A program made the position numbers and the translations under genes. DNA of 24,567 nt from Leptofilum sp041987425 (GTDB taxonomy: Bacteria > Chloroflexota > Anaerolineae > Promineifilales > Promineifilaceae), in contig JBHIWP010000044.1 of the NCBI GenBank assembly GCA_041987425.1, forward strand, positions 1-24,567, written 5' to 3'. The stretch's first letter is position 1. Each line of letters starts with the position of its first letter. The notes beneath the pieces are model-generated. The model had not been told where the DNA came from. It was given only the letters and a program-made list of their open reading frames with translations, and did no database searches. Shown one piece after another: positions 7,342 to 15,884 of this stretch.

Positions 7342-8808
7342 TCAGGCCATCACCTGGCTACCGTGCTTGTCCAGCGGCACCACCAGGGTCACCGTAGTGC
7401 CATGCCCCACAGCCGATTCCAGCCGCAGTGAGCCGTCGATACGGTCGGCGCGTTCCCGCATGTTGACCATGCCCAGGCTGCCGCGTGAGCTGTAGTCGTG
7501 ATTCACGGCCTGCACGTCGAAGCCGACGCCATTATCCTGCACCAGCGCCACAAACAGGTTGTCTTCTTGCCAAAAGCGCACCTGAATCTGGCTGGCTCGG
7601 GAATATTTACGCGCGTTGCCCAGCGCCTCTTCGACGATAGAGAAGACGACGCCCTGCGCCTGCTCATTGAGCAGCTCGCCATGCTCACCGCCCACCAGTC
7701 GGATATTCAACCCGTCTGTTTCTTTAATCCGATTGATGACGGTTTCTACCGCTGGGCCAAGCCCTTGCGTTTCCAGCACCAACGGCCGCAGTGTAAACAA
7801 CATGCCGCGAATCTCTTTTGAAGTTTGCTTGGCCAGCTCTTCTACTTTTTCCAGCTCACCCAAAGCCTGCTCCGGATCGCGAGAGAGCAGCGAGCGGATG
7901 AAGTTGATGCGCATGGCGATGGCTGCGATGGTTTGGGTCGGGCCGTCGTGCAGATCGCGGGCCAGCTCTTTGCGGGCTTCCTCATCAGCTTCGATGATGC
8001 GCGTTTTTTCTGCTTCCAGCCGCTGGTAAAGCTGAGCGTTTTGCAGGGCAATAACGGCCTGGTCGGCCACGCCATTAAACAGTTCAAAATGCTCTTTGTC
8101 GAACTTAACGGCCGTATCCGAGCCAATGACAATTGCCCCAAAAATTTGGAAACCGGCCCGCAGGGGAATGCAGGCGGCCGTCAGGCAGTTGTGGAAAGCT
8201 ACGTACTGTCGTAGTTCAGGATCGCGCCGTGGATGATCGGTGGTAACAGGCTCTGCCTGGGTCAGGGCTGCGCCAACAATGCCTCGCTTGCCCTGAAGCT
8301 GCTTTTCGTAATCAACGGCCGTAAAGCGGCGCGTCGCCACGGGAATCAAATCTTCACCGTTAAACAAAAAAACTGCCCCAACCAGGGATTGGCGGGGAAT
8401 GCCCATTTCCTCAATGGCCAGGCTGCAAACATCCAGCGCCTCTTCCACAACGCGCTCAAAGCTCAACGTAGCGCGCATTACCGAGGCCATCGACTGGAGC
8501 GACTTGGCCCGGTTGTTGGCAGCGCGCAGCTGGTGCAGCTCTGCCCCAACCATTTGCGATATGGTGGTCTGCATCCGGTCAGAAGACCGCTCGACCATGT
8601 AGTAAACAAGTGCAAGGGAGAGAATGAGGATGAAGCTGGCAATGGCCATGCCCGGCAGCCAGTCCAGGAAGTTGCCATTGAGAACCACAGAATAAACCAC
8701 AAAAAATGTGGCTATCATCACAATCAGCAGCAGCATGCCAATGGCAACCAAAACCCAATTCAGCCGCTGAAACTCTTTTTTAATTTTTGCTGCTAAACTT
8801 TTGCTCAT
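7342..8808 (-). CDS. Membrane sensor histidine kinase, GAF + HisKA_3 + HATPase (NarL-type)
   Basis: The 488-residue kinase has two N-terminal membrane segments (about 17-43 and 51-72) with a very short loop between them, so it probably senses inside the cell or membrane. A GAF domain covers about 105-260 (ALDVCSLAIEEMGIPRQSLV to LFNGVADQAVIALQNAQLY). The phosphoacceptor is His287 in ELARDLHDGPTQ, the HisKA_3 form. The ATP-binding domain shows EEALGNARKYS (N box), DNGVGFDV (G1) and GSLGMVNMRERAD (G2). Such kinases normally phosphorylate NarL/FixJ-type response regulators, but none is encoded nearby, so it is orphaned in this window. A 17-bp palindrome lies between its promoter and start codon. 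Confidence 0.93.
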   Translation of the reverse strand: MSKSLAAKIKKEFQRLNWVLVAIGMLLLIVMIATFFVVYSVVLNGNFLDWLPGMAIASFILILSLALVYYMVERSSDRMQTTISQMVGAELHQLRAANNRAKSLQSMASVMRATLSFERVVEEALDVCSLAIEEMGIPRQSLVGAVFLFNGEDLIPVATRRFTAVDYEKQLQGKRGIVGAALTQAEPVTTDHPRRDPELRQYVAFHNCLTAACIPLRAGFQIFGAIVIGSDTAVKFDKEHFELFNGVADQAVIALQNAQLYQRLEAEKTRIIEADEEARKELARDLHDGPTQTIAAIAMRINFIRSLLSRDPEQALGELEKVEELAKQTSKEIRGMLFTLRPLVLETQGLGPAVETVINRIKETDGLNIRLVGGEHGELLNEQAQGVVFSIVEEALGNARKYSRASQIQVRFWQEDNLFVALVQDNGVGFDVQAVNHDYSSRGSLGMVNMRERADRIDGSLRLESAVGHGTTVTLVVPLDKHGSQVMA

Positions 8809-8832
8809 TTCAAGACATCAAATTCGTTGATT

Positions 8833-8849
8833 GCCTAAGATTCTTAGGC
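8833..8849. promoter_or_regulatory. 17-bp palindrome, candidate operator for the histidine kinase gene
   Basis: GCCTAAGA-T-TCTTAGGC is a perfect 8+1+8 inverted repeat located 25 bp upstream of the kinase start codon and just downstream of its candidate -10. It could bind a dimeric regulator or form a 5' leader hairpin. There is no T-tract after it on the minus strand. Confidence 0.55.
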
Positions 8850-8860
8850 CATTGCTGTTT

Positions 8861-8879
8861 ATTATACAAGACAGGTCAA
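8861..8879 (-). promoter_or_regulatory. Candidate promoter for the histidine kinase gene
   Basis: On the minus strand TATAAT (8861-8866) is preceded, 7 nt upstream, by TTGACC (8874-8879). Transcription would start near 8854, giving a leader of about 46 nt. No good -35 is seen at 17 bp. Confidence 0.4.
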
Positions 8880-8954
8880 AAATAACGATAGGATAAACAG
8901 CCAGATCAGGTGGACTGATGGTACTATGCCAGGGAAAACCTGCGAATTCTCTTA

Positions 8955-9875
8955 CTAATGTGTCTTCATTATAGTGAGGGCACGGGCAATATTGGCCGCT
9001 ACAGTGCCGTTGTTGCGCAGCAGGGCAACATTAGCCTGCAGGCTTTGGCCGTCGGTTAATTCTACCACGCGGCGCAAGAGCCAGGGGGTGGAAGCCGGGC
9101 CGTGGATGCCTTGTGAATCAGCTTCCGCGGTGGCCTGCACAATGGCAGCTTCTACCATCTCTGCATCACAGGCATCTGCTTCTGGCACGGGCACGGTGAC
9201 TAAAATGCCATTTTGCAGGCCGGTTTGCTGGTGCGCCTGCACAACATTTGCTACGGCTTCCGGGGTGTCTAGCCGAATATCGACGGGCAAGCCACTGCTG
9301 CGGGCAAAAAAGGCGGGCAGTTCATCTGTTTTGTAGCCAATGACGGGCACGCCGTGTGTTTCTAGCACTTCTCGCGTGGCGGGCAAATCCAGAATGGATT
9401 TGGCGCCGCTGCATACCACCGTTACGGGCGTGCGCCCCAGCTCCAGCAGGTCGGCGCTGATGTCGAAGGGGTGGCCGCGATGTACGCCGCCAATGCCCCC
9501 TGTGGCAAAAAGGCGAATGCCTGCCTGATGAGCCAGGATCATGGTTCCGGCCACGGTTGTGGCGCCATTTTCTTTGTTGCCAAGGGCCAGGGGGATATCG
9601 CGGCGGCTGCATTTGCGCACGGCCGTTCCTGCCAGCTGCCCCAGATATTCCAGCTCATCATCCGTTAAGCCAATGTGCACCATCCCCTGAATGATGGCGA
9701 TGGTGGCAGGCACGGCGCCACCTTCACGAACGGCCGTTTGCATTTTTACGGCCGTTTCTACATTTTCGGGATACGGCAGCCCATGCGTGATGACGGTGCT
9801 TTCCAGAGCTACTACTGGCTTGTTTTGGGCAAATGCCTCAGCCACTTCCGGTAAAAGTTGCAAAAAATTGTCCAT
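8955..9875 (-). CDS. psuG: Pseudouridine-5'-phosphate glycosidase
   Basis: The 306-residue enzyme cleaves pseudouridine 5'-phosphate to uracil and ribose 5-phosphate in pseudouridine salvage (PsuG/IndA family). Family signatures run through it: VVALESTVITHGLPYPENVE at the N-terminus, NKENGATTVAGTMILAHQAG, the glycine-rich FATGGIGGVHRG, then DISADLLELGRTPV, and VCSGAKSILDLPATREVLE with the conserved Lys. Length is standard. ATG 9875 is preceded by GAGG at a suitable distance. No PsuK kinase or nucleoside transporter is next to it, so phosphorylation of pseudouridine must be encoded elsewhere. Three ACGGCCGT octamers lie inside its 5' half. Confidence 0.95.
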   Translation of the reverse strand: MDNFLQLLPEVAEAFAQNKPVVALESTVITHGLPYPENVETAVKMQTAVREGGAVPATIAIIQGMVHIGLTDDELEYLGQLAGTAVRKCSRRDIPLALGNKENGATTVAGTMILAHQAGIRLFATGGIGGVHRGHPFDISADLLELGRTPVTVVCSGAKSILDLPATREVLETHGVPVIGYKTDELPAFFARSSGLPVDIRLDTPEAVANVVQAHQQTGLQNGILVTVPVPEADACDAEMVEAAIVQATAEADSQGIHGPASTPWLLRRVVELTDGQSLQANVALLRNNGTVAANIARALTIMKTH

Positions 9876-10040
9876 TGATCATCCTCATAAAATCATGGTA
9901 TCTTATACTTGTTGAGTAAGCGGCAAGCGGTTTTTGCAGCAAAACCTGGGGGCTTTGGCCGATTACAAAAACTTCACCGAGCTGCTACAAAATTACAATC
10001 TGCACAAGCTCGAACGGCCGTTATTCTAGCAACTTATCTG

Positions 10041-10069
10041 TTGTATGGCTGCAACAGAGTTCTTATGAT
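10041..10069 (+). promoter_or_regulatory. Promoter of the ParB-fold gene, nearly leaderless
   Basis: TTGTAT (10041-10046) and TATGAT (10064-10069) are 17 bp apart. The expected start of transcription (about 10076) falls 0-3 nt before the start codon, and no ribosome site is present. Confidence 0.6.
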
Positions 10070-10078
10070 GAATTAGTG

Positions 10079-11077
10079 ATGAGTGATATTGCAAACCTTA
10101 AGTTGCAGGCCCGGCAGCGCTTCGAGCAGGCGCGTCGCCAGGCTTCGCGTGCCCAAATGTCTGCCCGGCTCACGGGTGAGAATATTAATTTGCTGCCGTT
10201 TGAAGCGATTCGGACCAATTTGCAGCAGCAAAACCCCTTTTATCGCGGCGTTATGGAAGTGCCGCTTGATGCTATTGTTGGCAGCGTAGGCCGCTATAAA
10301 ACTTTTACCCGTAAATTTTTGCCGCTTACCGACAGTGTGGAAGATCGCTGGGTGGCGGTGGATGCCCTGGCGGCTAAAACTGGCTGGCCTCCTGTGGAGC
10401 TGTACCAGGTAGGCAACATCTACTTCGTAAAAGACGGCAATCATCGCGTTTCGGTGGCCCGCCAGCTAAGGCTTCAGGCCATTGAAGCCCATGTAATGAC
10501 TTTCCCGGTGGACTTTGAGATTGATCCAGCGGATGATCTGGATCATATTTTTATTAAGCTGGGTGAGCAAAGTTTTATGGCCAAAACTGGGCTGGCCGAG
10601 CGTTTTCCAGATCATAATATTCTGTTTACTTCTCCAGGGCGCTATACGGAGCTCTTGGCCCAAATTCATGATTTGCAGCAAATATTGGCGCAGATTGACG
10701 GGGAAGAGATGGATTGGGAAACGGCCGTAGACGCCTGGTATGAAATGATCTATCTGCCTACAGTGCAAATTATTCAAGATTCTACCCTCCTGGCAGATTT
10801 TCCTGGCCGGACTGAAGCCGACCTTTTTGTGTGGCTTTCGCAGCACCGGGAGCGGCTTGAGGAGCGTTACGGCAGTTATGAAAATTTGGCAGATTTGGCC
10901 CAGTTTTTAGCAGATGAATACCGAGAAACGGGGCTCCCCCGGCTGACGCGGCAGGTGCGGCGCCTGCTGGGCGGCACCAGCTTGGCCCCGTTGCAAGACG
11001 CGACTAATTCGGGTACCAACGAACCCGCAGCCAGTGAAGCGGATTCAAAAGATGATTTAGCCAGGCAAGTGTTGTAG
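10079..11077 (+). CDS. ParB/sulfiredoxin-fold domain protein of unknown role
   Basis: The 332-residue protein has a central ParB-like segment: VPLDAIVGSVGRYKTFTRKF, WVAVDALAAKTGWPPVELYQ, and IYFVKDGNHRVSVARQLRL at about 115-133. The last follows the ParB-type 'xDGxHRxxxA' box. The N-terminus is a basic coiled region (RQRFEQARRQASRAQ) and the C-terminal 150 residues are helical, without a recognised domain. It lacks the helix-turn-helix and partner ParA of chromosome-partition proteins, so it is not classical ParB. It resembles stand-alone ParB-like/DUF4032-type proteins. The ATG at 10079 (GTG at 10076 is an alternative) fits a nearly leaderless transcript. The CBM48 gene follows after 85 bp. 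Confidence 0.8.
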   Translation: MSDIANLKLQARQRFEQARRQASRAQMSARLTGENINLLPFEAIRTNLQQQNPFYRGVMEVPLDAIVGSVGRYKTFTRKFLPLTDSVEDRWVAVDALAAKTGWPPVELYQVGNIYFVKDGNHRVSVARQLRLQAIEAHVMTFPVDFEIDPADDLDHIFIKLGEQSFMAKTGLAERFPDHNILFTSPGRYTELLAQIHDLQQILAQIDGEEMDWETAVDAWYEMIYLPTVQIIQDSTLLADFPGRTEADLFVWLSQHRERLEERYGSYENLADLAQFLADEYRETGLPRLTRQVRRLLGGTSLAPLQDATNSGTNEPAASEADSKDDLARQVL

Positions 11078-11162
11078 GAAAGGGTGGCTGGGCAATGCGG
11101 TTATGTAGAAACAAGGCACACCGTTTGATAGGGTCCAGCCTGATTATCTTAAGGAGTTGATA

Positions 11163-11459
11163 ATGCTCAAGAAGAATTATTCCAAGAATGGAAACACATG
11201 CCGGGTCACTTTTAAGTTGCCCGCGGATGTAAATGCAGAGCAGGTCCATCTATGTGGAGAGTTTAACGATTGGAGCCCTACCAAACACCCCATGAAAAGG
11301 CTCGAGGACGGCAGTTTTAGCGTTACTGTATCGTTGCAGCCGGGCCAATCCTACCGCTTCCGCTACTTATTGGATGATGAGCGTTGGGAAAATGATTGGG
11401 ATGCCGATGCCTATGTCGCCAACCAGTATGGCAGTGAGGATTCATTAATCAAGCTGTAG
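11163..11459 (+). CDS. Stand-alone CBM48-like (isoamylase N-terminal / AMPK-beta) glycogen-binding protein
   Basis: The 98 residues form one immunoglobulin-like carbohydrate-binding domain. The signatures are TFKLPADVNAEQVHLCGEFN, DWSPTKHPMKRLEDGSFSV, and YRFRYLLDDERWENDWDADA, as found in AMPK-beta and in the N-termini of glycogen-branching enzymes. With no enzyme attached, it may tether another protein to glycogen or alpha-glucan, or act as a small regulatory subunit. ATG 11163 has a strong ribosome site (AAGGAG, 11151-11156). A clear terminator follows at 11517. Confidence 0.88.
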   Translation: MLKKNYSKNGNTCRVTFKLPADVNAEQVHLCGEFNDWSPTKHPMKRLEDGSFSVTVSLQPGQSYRFRYLLDDERWENDWDADAYVANQYGSEDSLIKL

Positions 11460-11516
11460 CCAGCTAAGACAAACACAGGTTCACCCGCAAGCAACTGCAT
11501 TTCGGTCAAAATTTCT

Positions 11517-11545
11517 GGCGCTGTCCATTTGGGCAGCGCCTTTTT
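11517..11545 (+). terminator. Rho-independent terminator after the CBM48 gene
   Basis: GGCGCTGTCC (11517-11526) pairs with GGGCAGCGCC (11531-11540) around an ATTT loop, with one G-T pair, followed by TTTTT. It ends the 10079-11459 transcript. Confidence 0.88.
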
Positions 11546-11600
11546 ATATTGTAGGGGGGTGAAATTTCGGTGAGAATGTTGGGTGGTGCGGCTGATTGGT

Positions 11601-11628
11601 TTGGCAACCTTTCGCGGCTGGGTATAAT
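11601..11628 (+). promoter_or_regulatory. Promoter of the parvulin lipoprotein gene
   Basis: TTGGCA (11601-11606) and a consensus TATAAT (11623-11628) are 16 bp apart. The transcript would start near 11635, leaving a leader of about 58 nt. Confidence 0.65.
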
Positions 11629-11692
11629 CGCCCTCGACTTTTAGATATTAAGTAAAGCAAATCTCTGGGATTTAGCTTTTTTGGACCTGTTT

Positions 11693-12688
11693 ATGCGACG
11701 AATACTGTTTATTTTGCTTATTTTGCCATTATCGCTTTTGGCCTGCCGCGAGCAAGAACCTTTGCCAACGGTGGTTCCGGAGCTTGACCAGACCGATAAT
11801 GAGCTGCCACCCTCAGCCGACCAGGATACTCAAGATCCGATTGTATTGCCCACAGAAACGGCCGTTCCCGTCACCCCTACCCCCGATGCCCCTCTGGCGG
11901 CTCGAGTAAACAATGAACCGCTGCTCCTGGCCACTTTTGAAGCGGAACTGTCTCGCTATCAGCAGGCGCAGGCGGAGTTGGGCAATGTAGCTGCCGATCA
12001 GGCTTACAGCAGCATCGTGCTCGACGCACTGATTGAACAGGTGCTTATTCGCCAGGCGGCTGCGGCCCAGGGCATTAGCGTCACCGATGAGATGATTGAT
12101 CAAGAGATGGCGGATTTGCAAGCGGTGGCTGGTGGCGCAGACAATTTTGCCGCCTGGCTAGAGGCCAATCGGTACAGCGAAGAAGAGTTTCGCACGGCCG
12201 TTGCCGATGGCCTGATTCAAGAGCAGATGGTAGCGGCCGTTACGGCCAACGTGCCACACGCGGTGGAGCAGGTTCGCGCTCGCTACATTCAGGTAGACGA
12301 TGCCGATCTGGCTAACACCTTGCTGACCCAGATTCAAAACGGGGATGATTTTGCCACGCTGGCCCAAATTCACTCGTTAGACCGCATTACTGGGGAGAAC
12401 GGCGGAGACCTGGGCTTTTTTGCAGCCGGAACGCTGCTGGTGCCAGAGGTAGATGCTGCCGGCTTTGCCCTTACGGAGCCAGGTCAGGTAAGCGAAGTAG
12501 TTACGGCCGTGAACCGCGAAGGCAATCCGGTATATTACATTGTGCAGCTAGTTGAAAGAGACCCAGAACGGCCGTTAGACGACGGCGTTCGCTCTATCTT
12601 GCTTCAGCAAACATTCGAAAGCTGGCTAAACGAGCTGTGGCAGTCGGCCATCATTGAGCGCCTGGTAGAGGTAGAAAGCGGCTCGTAA
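11693..12688 (+). CDS. PrsA/SurA-like parvulin foldase lipoprotein
   Basis: The 331-residue protein starts with a lipoprotein signal (RRILFILLILPLSLLAC; lipidated Cys18). A Pro/Thr/Asp-rich spacer follows to about residue 70. A SurA-type helical segment comes next (NNEPLLLATFEAELSRYQQA, then DALIEQVLIRQAAAAQGISV). The PpiC rotamase domain spans about 190-300: ARYIQVDDADLANTLLTQI, GDDFATLAQIHSLDRITGEN, GGDLGFFAAGTLLVPEVD, and PGQVSEVVTA. It probably folds exported proteins outside the membrane, as PrsA does in Gram-positive bacteria. The usual active-site His of 'RHI' is replaced (RYI), so prolyl isomerase activity may be weak. ATG 11693 begins the signal peptide properly. The next gene starts 12 bp after its stop. 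Confidence 0.9.
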   Translation: MRRILFILLILPLSLLACREQEPLPTVVPELDQTDNELPPSADQDTQDPIVLPTETAVPVTPTPDAPLAARVNNEPLLLATFEAELSRYQQAQAELGNVAADQAYSSIVLDALIEQVLIRQAAAAQGISVTDEMIDQEMADLQAVAGGADNFAAWLEANRYSEEEFRTAVADGLIQEQMVAAVTANVPHAVEQVRARYIQVDDADLANTLLTQIQNGDDFATLAQIHSLDRITGENGGDLGFFAAGTLLVPEVDAAGFALTEPGQVSEVVTAVNREGNPVYYIVQLVERDPERPLDDGVRSILLQQTFESWLNELWQSAIIERLVEVESGS

Positions 12689-12700
12689 AAGCTGTTGATC

Positions 12701-13540
12701 ATGGCAAACAGACGACGACGGCAAAGCGGATGTGCAGGCAGATTGATGAGCTTAGTGGCGGCTCCGCTGCTGCTGCTGGCTATGGGCATCGTGGTGCTGC
12801 TTGTCCTATTTTTCGTCGCCCCAGAGCGGCTGCCGGAGCCAGCCTTTTTGTCAGAGAACCTCGCTTTGCCCACGCTGGCTGTGCCTGCTGCGCTAATGGA
12901 GGAAGAAGAGCTGCCTACGTTGGTTGCTGCTCTGGAACTTCCCACGATCACGGCTACGGCTACAGAGCCGCCACTGGCGCCCACCTGGACCCCGCCTCCG
13001 GCGCAGCCCTCTGCTACTACGCCGCCGCTCAGCACGCTTAAGCCATCAGCAACGCCATCACCTCTGCCCACGTTCCCCACCAAAACGCCAACGCCTACCT
13101 ACACGCCAACCAGCACCAATACGCCGACGGCCACCCCGCCCGGCCCCACGCCGACGCCGACGGTTACCCGCTCGGCATACCCTTTTACCAAGACGGACAA
13201 CAGCCCCTTTTACCTGCAAAATCACGCCAATAATGCGGGCTGTGGCTGGCTGGGCCTGGCAGGTGAAGTATTGGACCTGGAACGGAATCCGGTGTCCATC
13301 GGCAGTTACCGGGTGCACGTGTGGGGCAGCGGGATCGATGAGCGGGTTCTGGTGGGCAGCGCCCCTGATTATGGCCCCTCTGGTTGGGAACAATTTGTCT
13401 TCGACTCTCCAGTGATGCGCGACTATAACGTGCAGCTTGAATCGCCGAGTGGAACGGCCGTTTCCCAGGTATATCGTGTGCAAACCCGCCCTAACTGCGA
13501 TGAAAATCTGCTGCAGCTAAATTTCGTGCAGAATCACTAA
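12701..13540 (+). CDS. Membrane-anchored exported protein with Pro/Thr-rich stalk and conserved C-terminal domain
   Basis: The 279 residues begin with a basic tail (NRRRRQSG) and one membrane segment (about 15-40), so the rest lies outside. A low-complexity stalk rich in Thr-Pro (about 75-165, e.g. TPTPTYTPTSTNTPTATPP) precedes a compact domain of about 110 residues: FYLQNHANNAGCGWLGLAGE, SYRVHVWGSGIDERVLVGSA, PDYGPSGWEQFVFDSPV, and LESPSGTAVSQVY, with Cys pairs. I recall similar domains in other Chloroflexota proteins but no function. The Thr-rich stalk is a plausible O-glycosylation target for the GT-C enzymes nearby. ATG 12701 is chosen; it lies 12 bp after the parvulin gene, so the two form an operon. 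Confidence 0.82.
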   Translation: MANRRRRQSGCAGRLMSLVAAPLLLLAMGIVVLLVLFFVAPERLPEPAFLSENLALPTLAVPAALMEEEELPTLVAALELPTITATATEPPLAPTWTPPPAQPSATTPPLSTLKPSATPSPLPTFPTKTPTPTYTPTSTNTPTATPPGPTPTPTVTRSAYPFTKTDNSPFYLQNHANNAGCGWLGLAGEVLDLERNPVSIGSYRVHVWGSGIDERVLVGSAPDYGPSGWEQFVFDSPVMRDYNVQLESPSGTAVSQVYRVQTRPNCDENLLQLNFVQNH

Positions 13541-13559
13541 CAGAATCCGATCCGATGCC

Positions 13560-15704
13560 CTATTCGTCGACAACAGACAGCGTATAGCTGGCGCTCTCGC
13601 CAAAAAACTCTTTTATCACAATGCTCCAACGCCCCTCACTCATAATTGGGTAAGCCAGCACCCGTTCGGCTTCGCCAGCCTCAGCAGCATCAACCGACCA
13701 TATCTGGTTGCCTGCCGGATCATACACAATGAACAGCAAATCGGAGTCGCTGCCTTCAGGAACCAGTTCAATGTCAATGACATCGCCATCTTCGGCTTCA
13801 AAATACCATACCACTGATTGGTTAGCTTGTAGCGTGCCAGATTCTGTCTCCCCATAGCTAATGAAACCCGCCTCATCTGGGGCAGCCGCCTGATTGGCGC
13901 GCAGAGAGAGCTCATACCGGCCCGATTCGCCAAAAAAGTCACGAACCAGGATCAGATACTGGCCGTCTGCTGGCAGCACAAACTCGATCATCTCCGGCTC
14001 TCCGGTTAGCAGCGCATCCTGCTCTGCCAGCCGGTTGATGTTTTCATCCAGCAGCCAGATGTCCAGGTCCAGGTTGTTGGTAAGGGGCGTCGCGGTAATG
14101 AAGAGCTCATCCCCGGCTTTGCCCGTGAAAAACCAGGCGTGAGCCTCATTTTCGCGCAGCGTCTCCTGGGCCGTTTGTCCAAAAACGAGATCGCCCGCAT
14201 CGTAAAAATTGCTCGTGCTGTCGCCGCCTTCATCCAGCGAAAGTGAATAACTGCCCCCTTCTCCGGCAAAGCTGCGCACCAGAATGGCATACTCACCGGT
14301 GAGCGGTAGTTCTAGACCTGCGGCCACTTCTGCGTCACCGCTAAAGCCCTCGTCTAGCGCGGCCAGCCGCGTACCGTCTGGGCCGTAAATATCCAGGATG
14401 GCATCGAACTGATTTTCGGGGGTGAGCACAACGCTTACAAGCTCGCCTGCATTTCCATTAAATGTCCACACATGCTGGGCGCCTCGTGCCATGGTGCTCT
14501 GAATTGTTTGCCCGGGCGAGAGGCGCCCGCCGCCGCCAAATAGCGGCTCTTCTGTGAGCACCAGGCTGAGCGTATATCGCCCCTCTTCCCCAAAAAACTC
14601 ACTCACTTCAACCACATAAAGGCCGCTATTAAGCAGCAGATTATCAATCATGATTTCGGTGTCGCCCGCATAGCCATTGTCGATGCGGGTAACGGTTTGC
14701 CCGGTGGGGCTAATGAGCGTCAGAATCAGGTCTACGTCCTTGTTGTCTGGGCTGAGCGTGAGATTGGCGTAACGAGGCCCAGGTAGGCTAAATGTCCATA
14801 CGTCCTTAACGTTGGCTTGCAGATCGCCATTAACCAAATCTTGCTGGCCTAAACTGCCCAAAACATTGGCTGAGCCATCCTGAATGACAATATCGGCGTA
14901 GATATTGTGCAGAACGATGGTGCTGGCCATTTTCTCGAACGTTGCCTGGTATTGAGACCATTGCTCTGTAGCGGCGCTCATAATGAACATGGCCTGTGTT
15001 TGCTGGCTGATAGTGCCAGCCAGGTTGGTGGTAAACAGGTAGATGCGGGTGCGCATGTCGCTGCCGCTTGTGCTAAAAAGCAAGGGCGCGCCTTCCAGAT
15101 CGATGAAGGAGCCGGTGACAGTGCCGCCTGTTCCTACTGATGCGGTAGTGGGCGCTGCCTGGGCAATGGGCGTGCGCTCTGCGCTGTTGCTGAGATCGTT
15201 GGCCAGCCGGTTTAAGGTGGCCTGGGGGGTATTTGGCGGTAGGTCTAGATGGGCGATGAGGCCAGCAACATAGGCGCCATCGCCGATGGCTTTGCTGCCC
15301 AGCAGGCTGTTGCCAGTGCGTTCTGAATTGGCCAACAGCATGACGGTGATGCCGAGTTCATTGGCGGTTACGGCCGTATCTACCTGACCAGAGAGGTTGA
15401 TCCAGTTTGGGGGAGCCAGCAGCTGTAATCCAGTTGCCGGGTTCCCAATTTGCGTCCAACCGGCGAAGGCTGGGCTGGTGGGTATGGCGCTAGGGGCCAG
15501 CGGTGGTGGACTCGTTGCCACTGATTTGGTGGGGATGGGCAAGGTGGCTGCCTGATTGGCATTGGCCTCTATAGGAATATCCGTTGAGGCAGGGGGTGAT
15601 TCTATTGTGGGTAGCTCCCGCTCATCTTCGCTTACGGGCTTGCAGGCCACAACGGTGACCACAATGAGGCCCACAAGTAAGCAGGACCAGCTAGATTTTT
15701 GCAT
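13560..15704 (-). CDS. Lipoprotein with four PPC-type repeats
   Basis: The 714-residue protein has a lipoprotein signal ending VVTVVAC (Cys21), a Ser/Pro-rich spacer, and an N-terminal domain (about 80-270) that may have a PsbP/Mog1-like fold (LQLLAPPNWINLSGQVDTAV). Four beta-sandwich repeats of the bacterial pre-peptidase C-terminal (PPC) type follow, each closing on a variant of FFGEEGRYTLSL: EFFGEEGRYTLSL, SFAGEGGSYSLSL, DFFGESGRYELSL and EFFGESASYTLSV. PPC domains are found in secreted peptidases and binding proteins; no peptidase is present here. It probably binds surface polymers or ions. ATG 15704 has a strong ribosome site (AGGAGG-like). It converges with the preceding gene, leaving 19 bp and no evident terminator. 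Confidence 0.88.
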   Translation of the reverse strand: MQKSSWSCLLVGLIVVTVVACKPVSEDERELPTIESPPASTDIPIEANANQAATLPIPTKSVATSPPPLAPSAIPTSPAFAGWTQIGNPATGLQLLAPPNWINLSGQVDTAVTANELGITVMLLANSERTGNSLLGSKAIGDGAYVAGLIAHLDLPPNTPQATLNRLANDLSNSAERTPIAQAAPTTASVGTGGTVTGSFIDLEGAPLLFSTSGSDMRTRIYLFTTNLAGTISQQTQAMFIMSAATEQWSQYQATFEKMASTIVLHNIYADIVIQDGSANVLGSLGQQDLVNGDLQANVKDVWTFSLPGPRYANLTLSPDNKDVDLILTLISPTGQTVTRIDNGYAGDTEIMIDNLLLNSGLYVVEVSEFFGEEGRYTLSLVLTEEPLFGGGGRLSPGQTIQSTMARGAQHVWTFNGNAGELVSVVLTPENQFDAILDIYGPDGTRLAALDEGFSGDAEVAAGLELPLTGEYAILVRSFAGEGGSYSLSLDEGGDSTSNFYDAGDLVFGQTAQETLRENEAHAWFFTGKAGDELFITATPLTNNLDLDIWLLDENINRLAEQDALLTGEPEMIEFVLPADGQYLILVRDFFGESGRYELSLRANQAAAPDEAGFISYGETESGTLQANQSVVWYFEAEDGDVIDIELVPEGSDSDLLFIVYDPAGNQIWSVDAAEAGEAERVLAYPIMSEGRWSIVIKEFFGESASYTLSVVDE

Positions 15705-15884
15705 GGACAATCCTCCTGTTCTCTCCTCTCAACAATACGCGCAACCATTTAACATTCCCCGTCTGCGCATATCTTCATTTGCTGGTGCGCCAGTTAATAA
15801 ACCTGAAGTGGCCAACAGATGTAATTTAACAACCTGGCTGGAGAAAAGGTGCATCAGACAGCGCGCTAGTTGCCTGCATCTGGC

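Noticed and set aside
9961..10029. Short frame DYKNFTELLQNYNLHKLE between psuG and the ParB-fold gene
   Set aside because: It reads like protein but is only about 22 codons, without a start or ribosome site; it may be a gene fragment, but nothing supports that.
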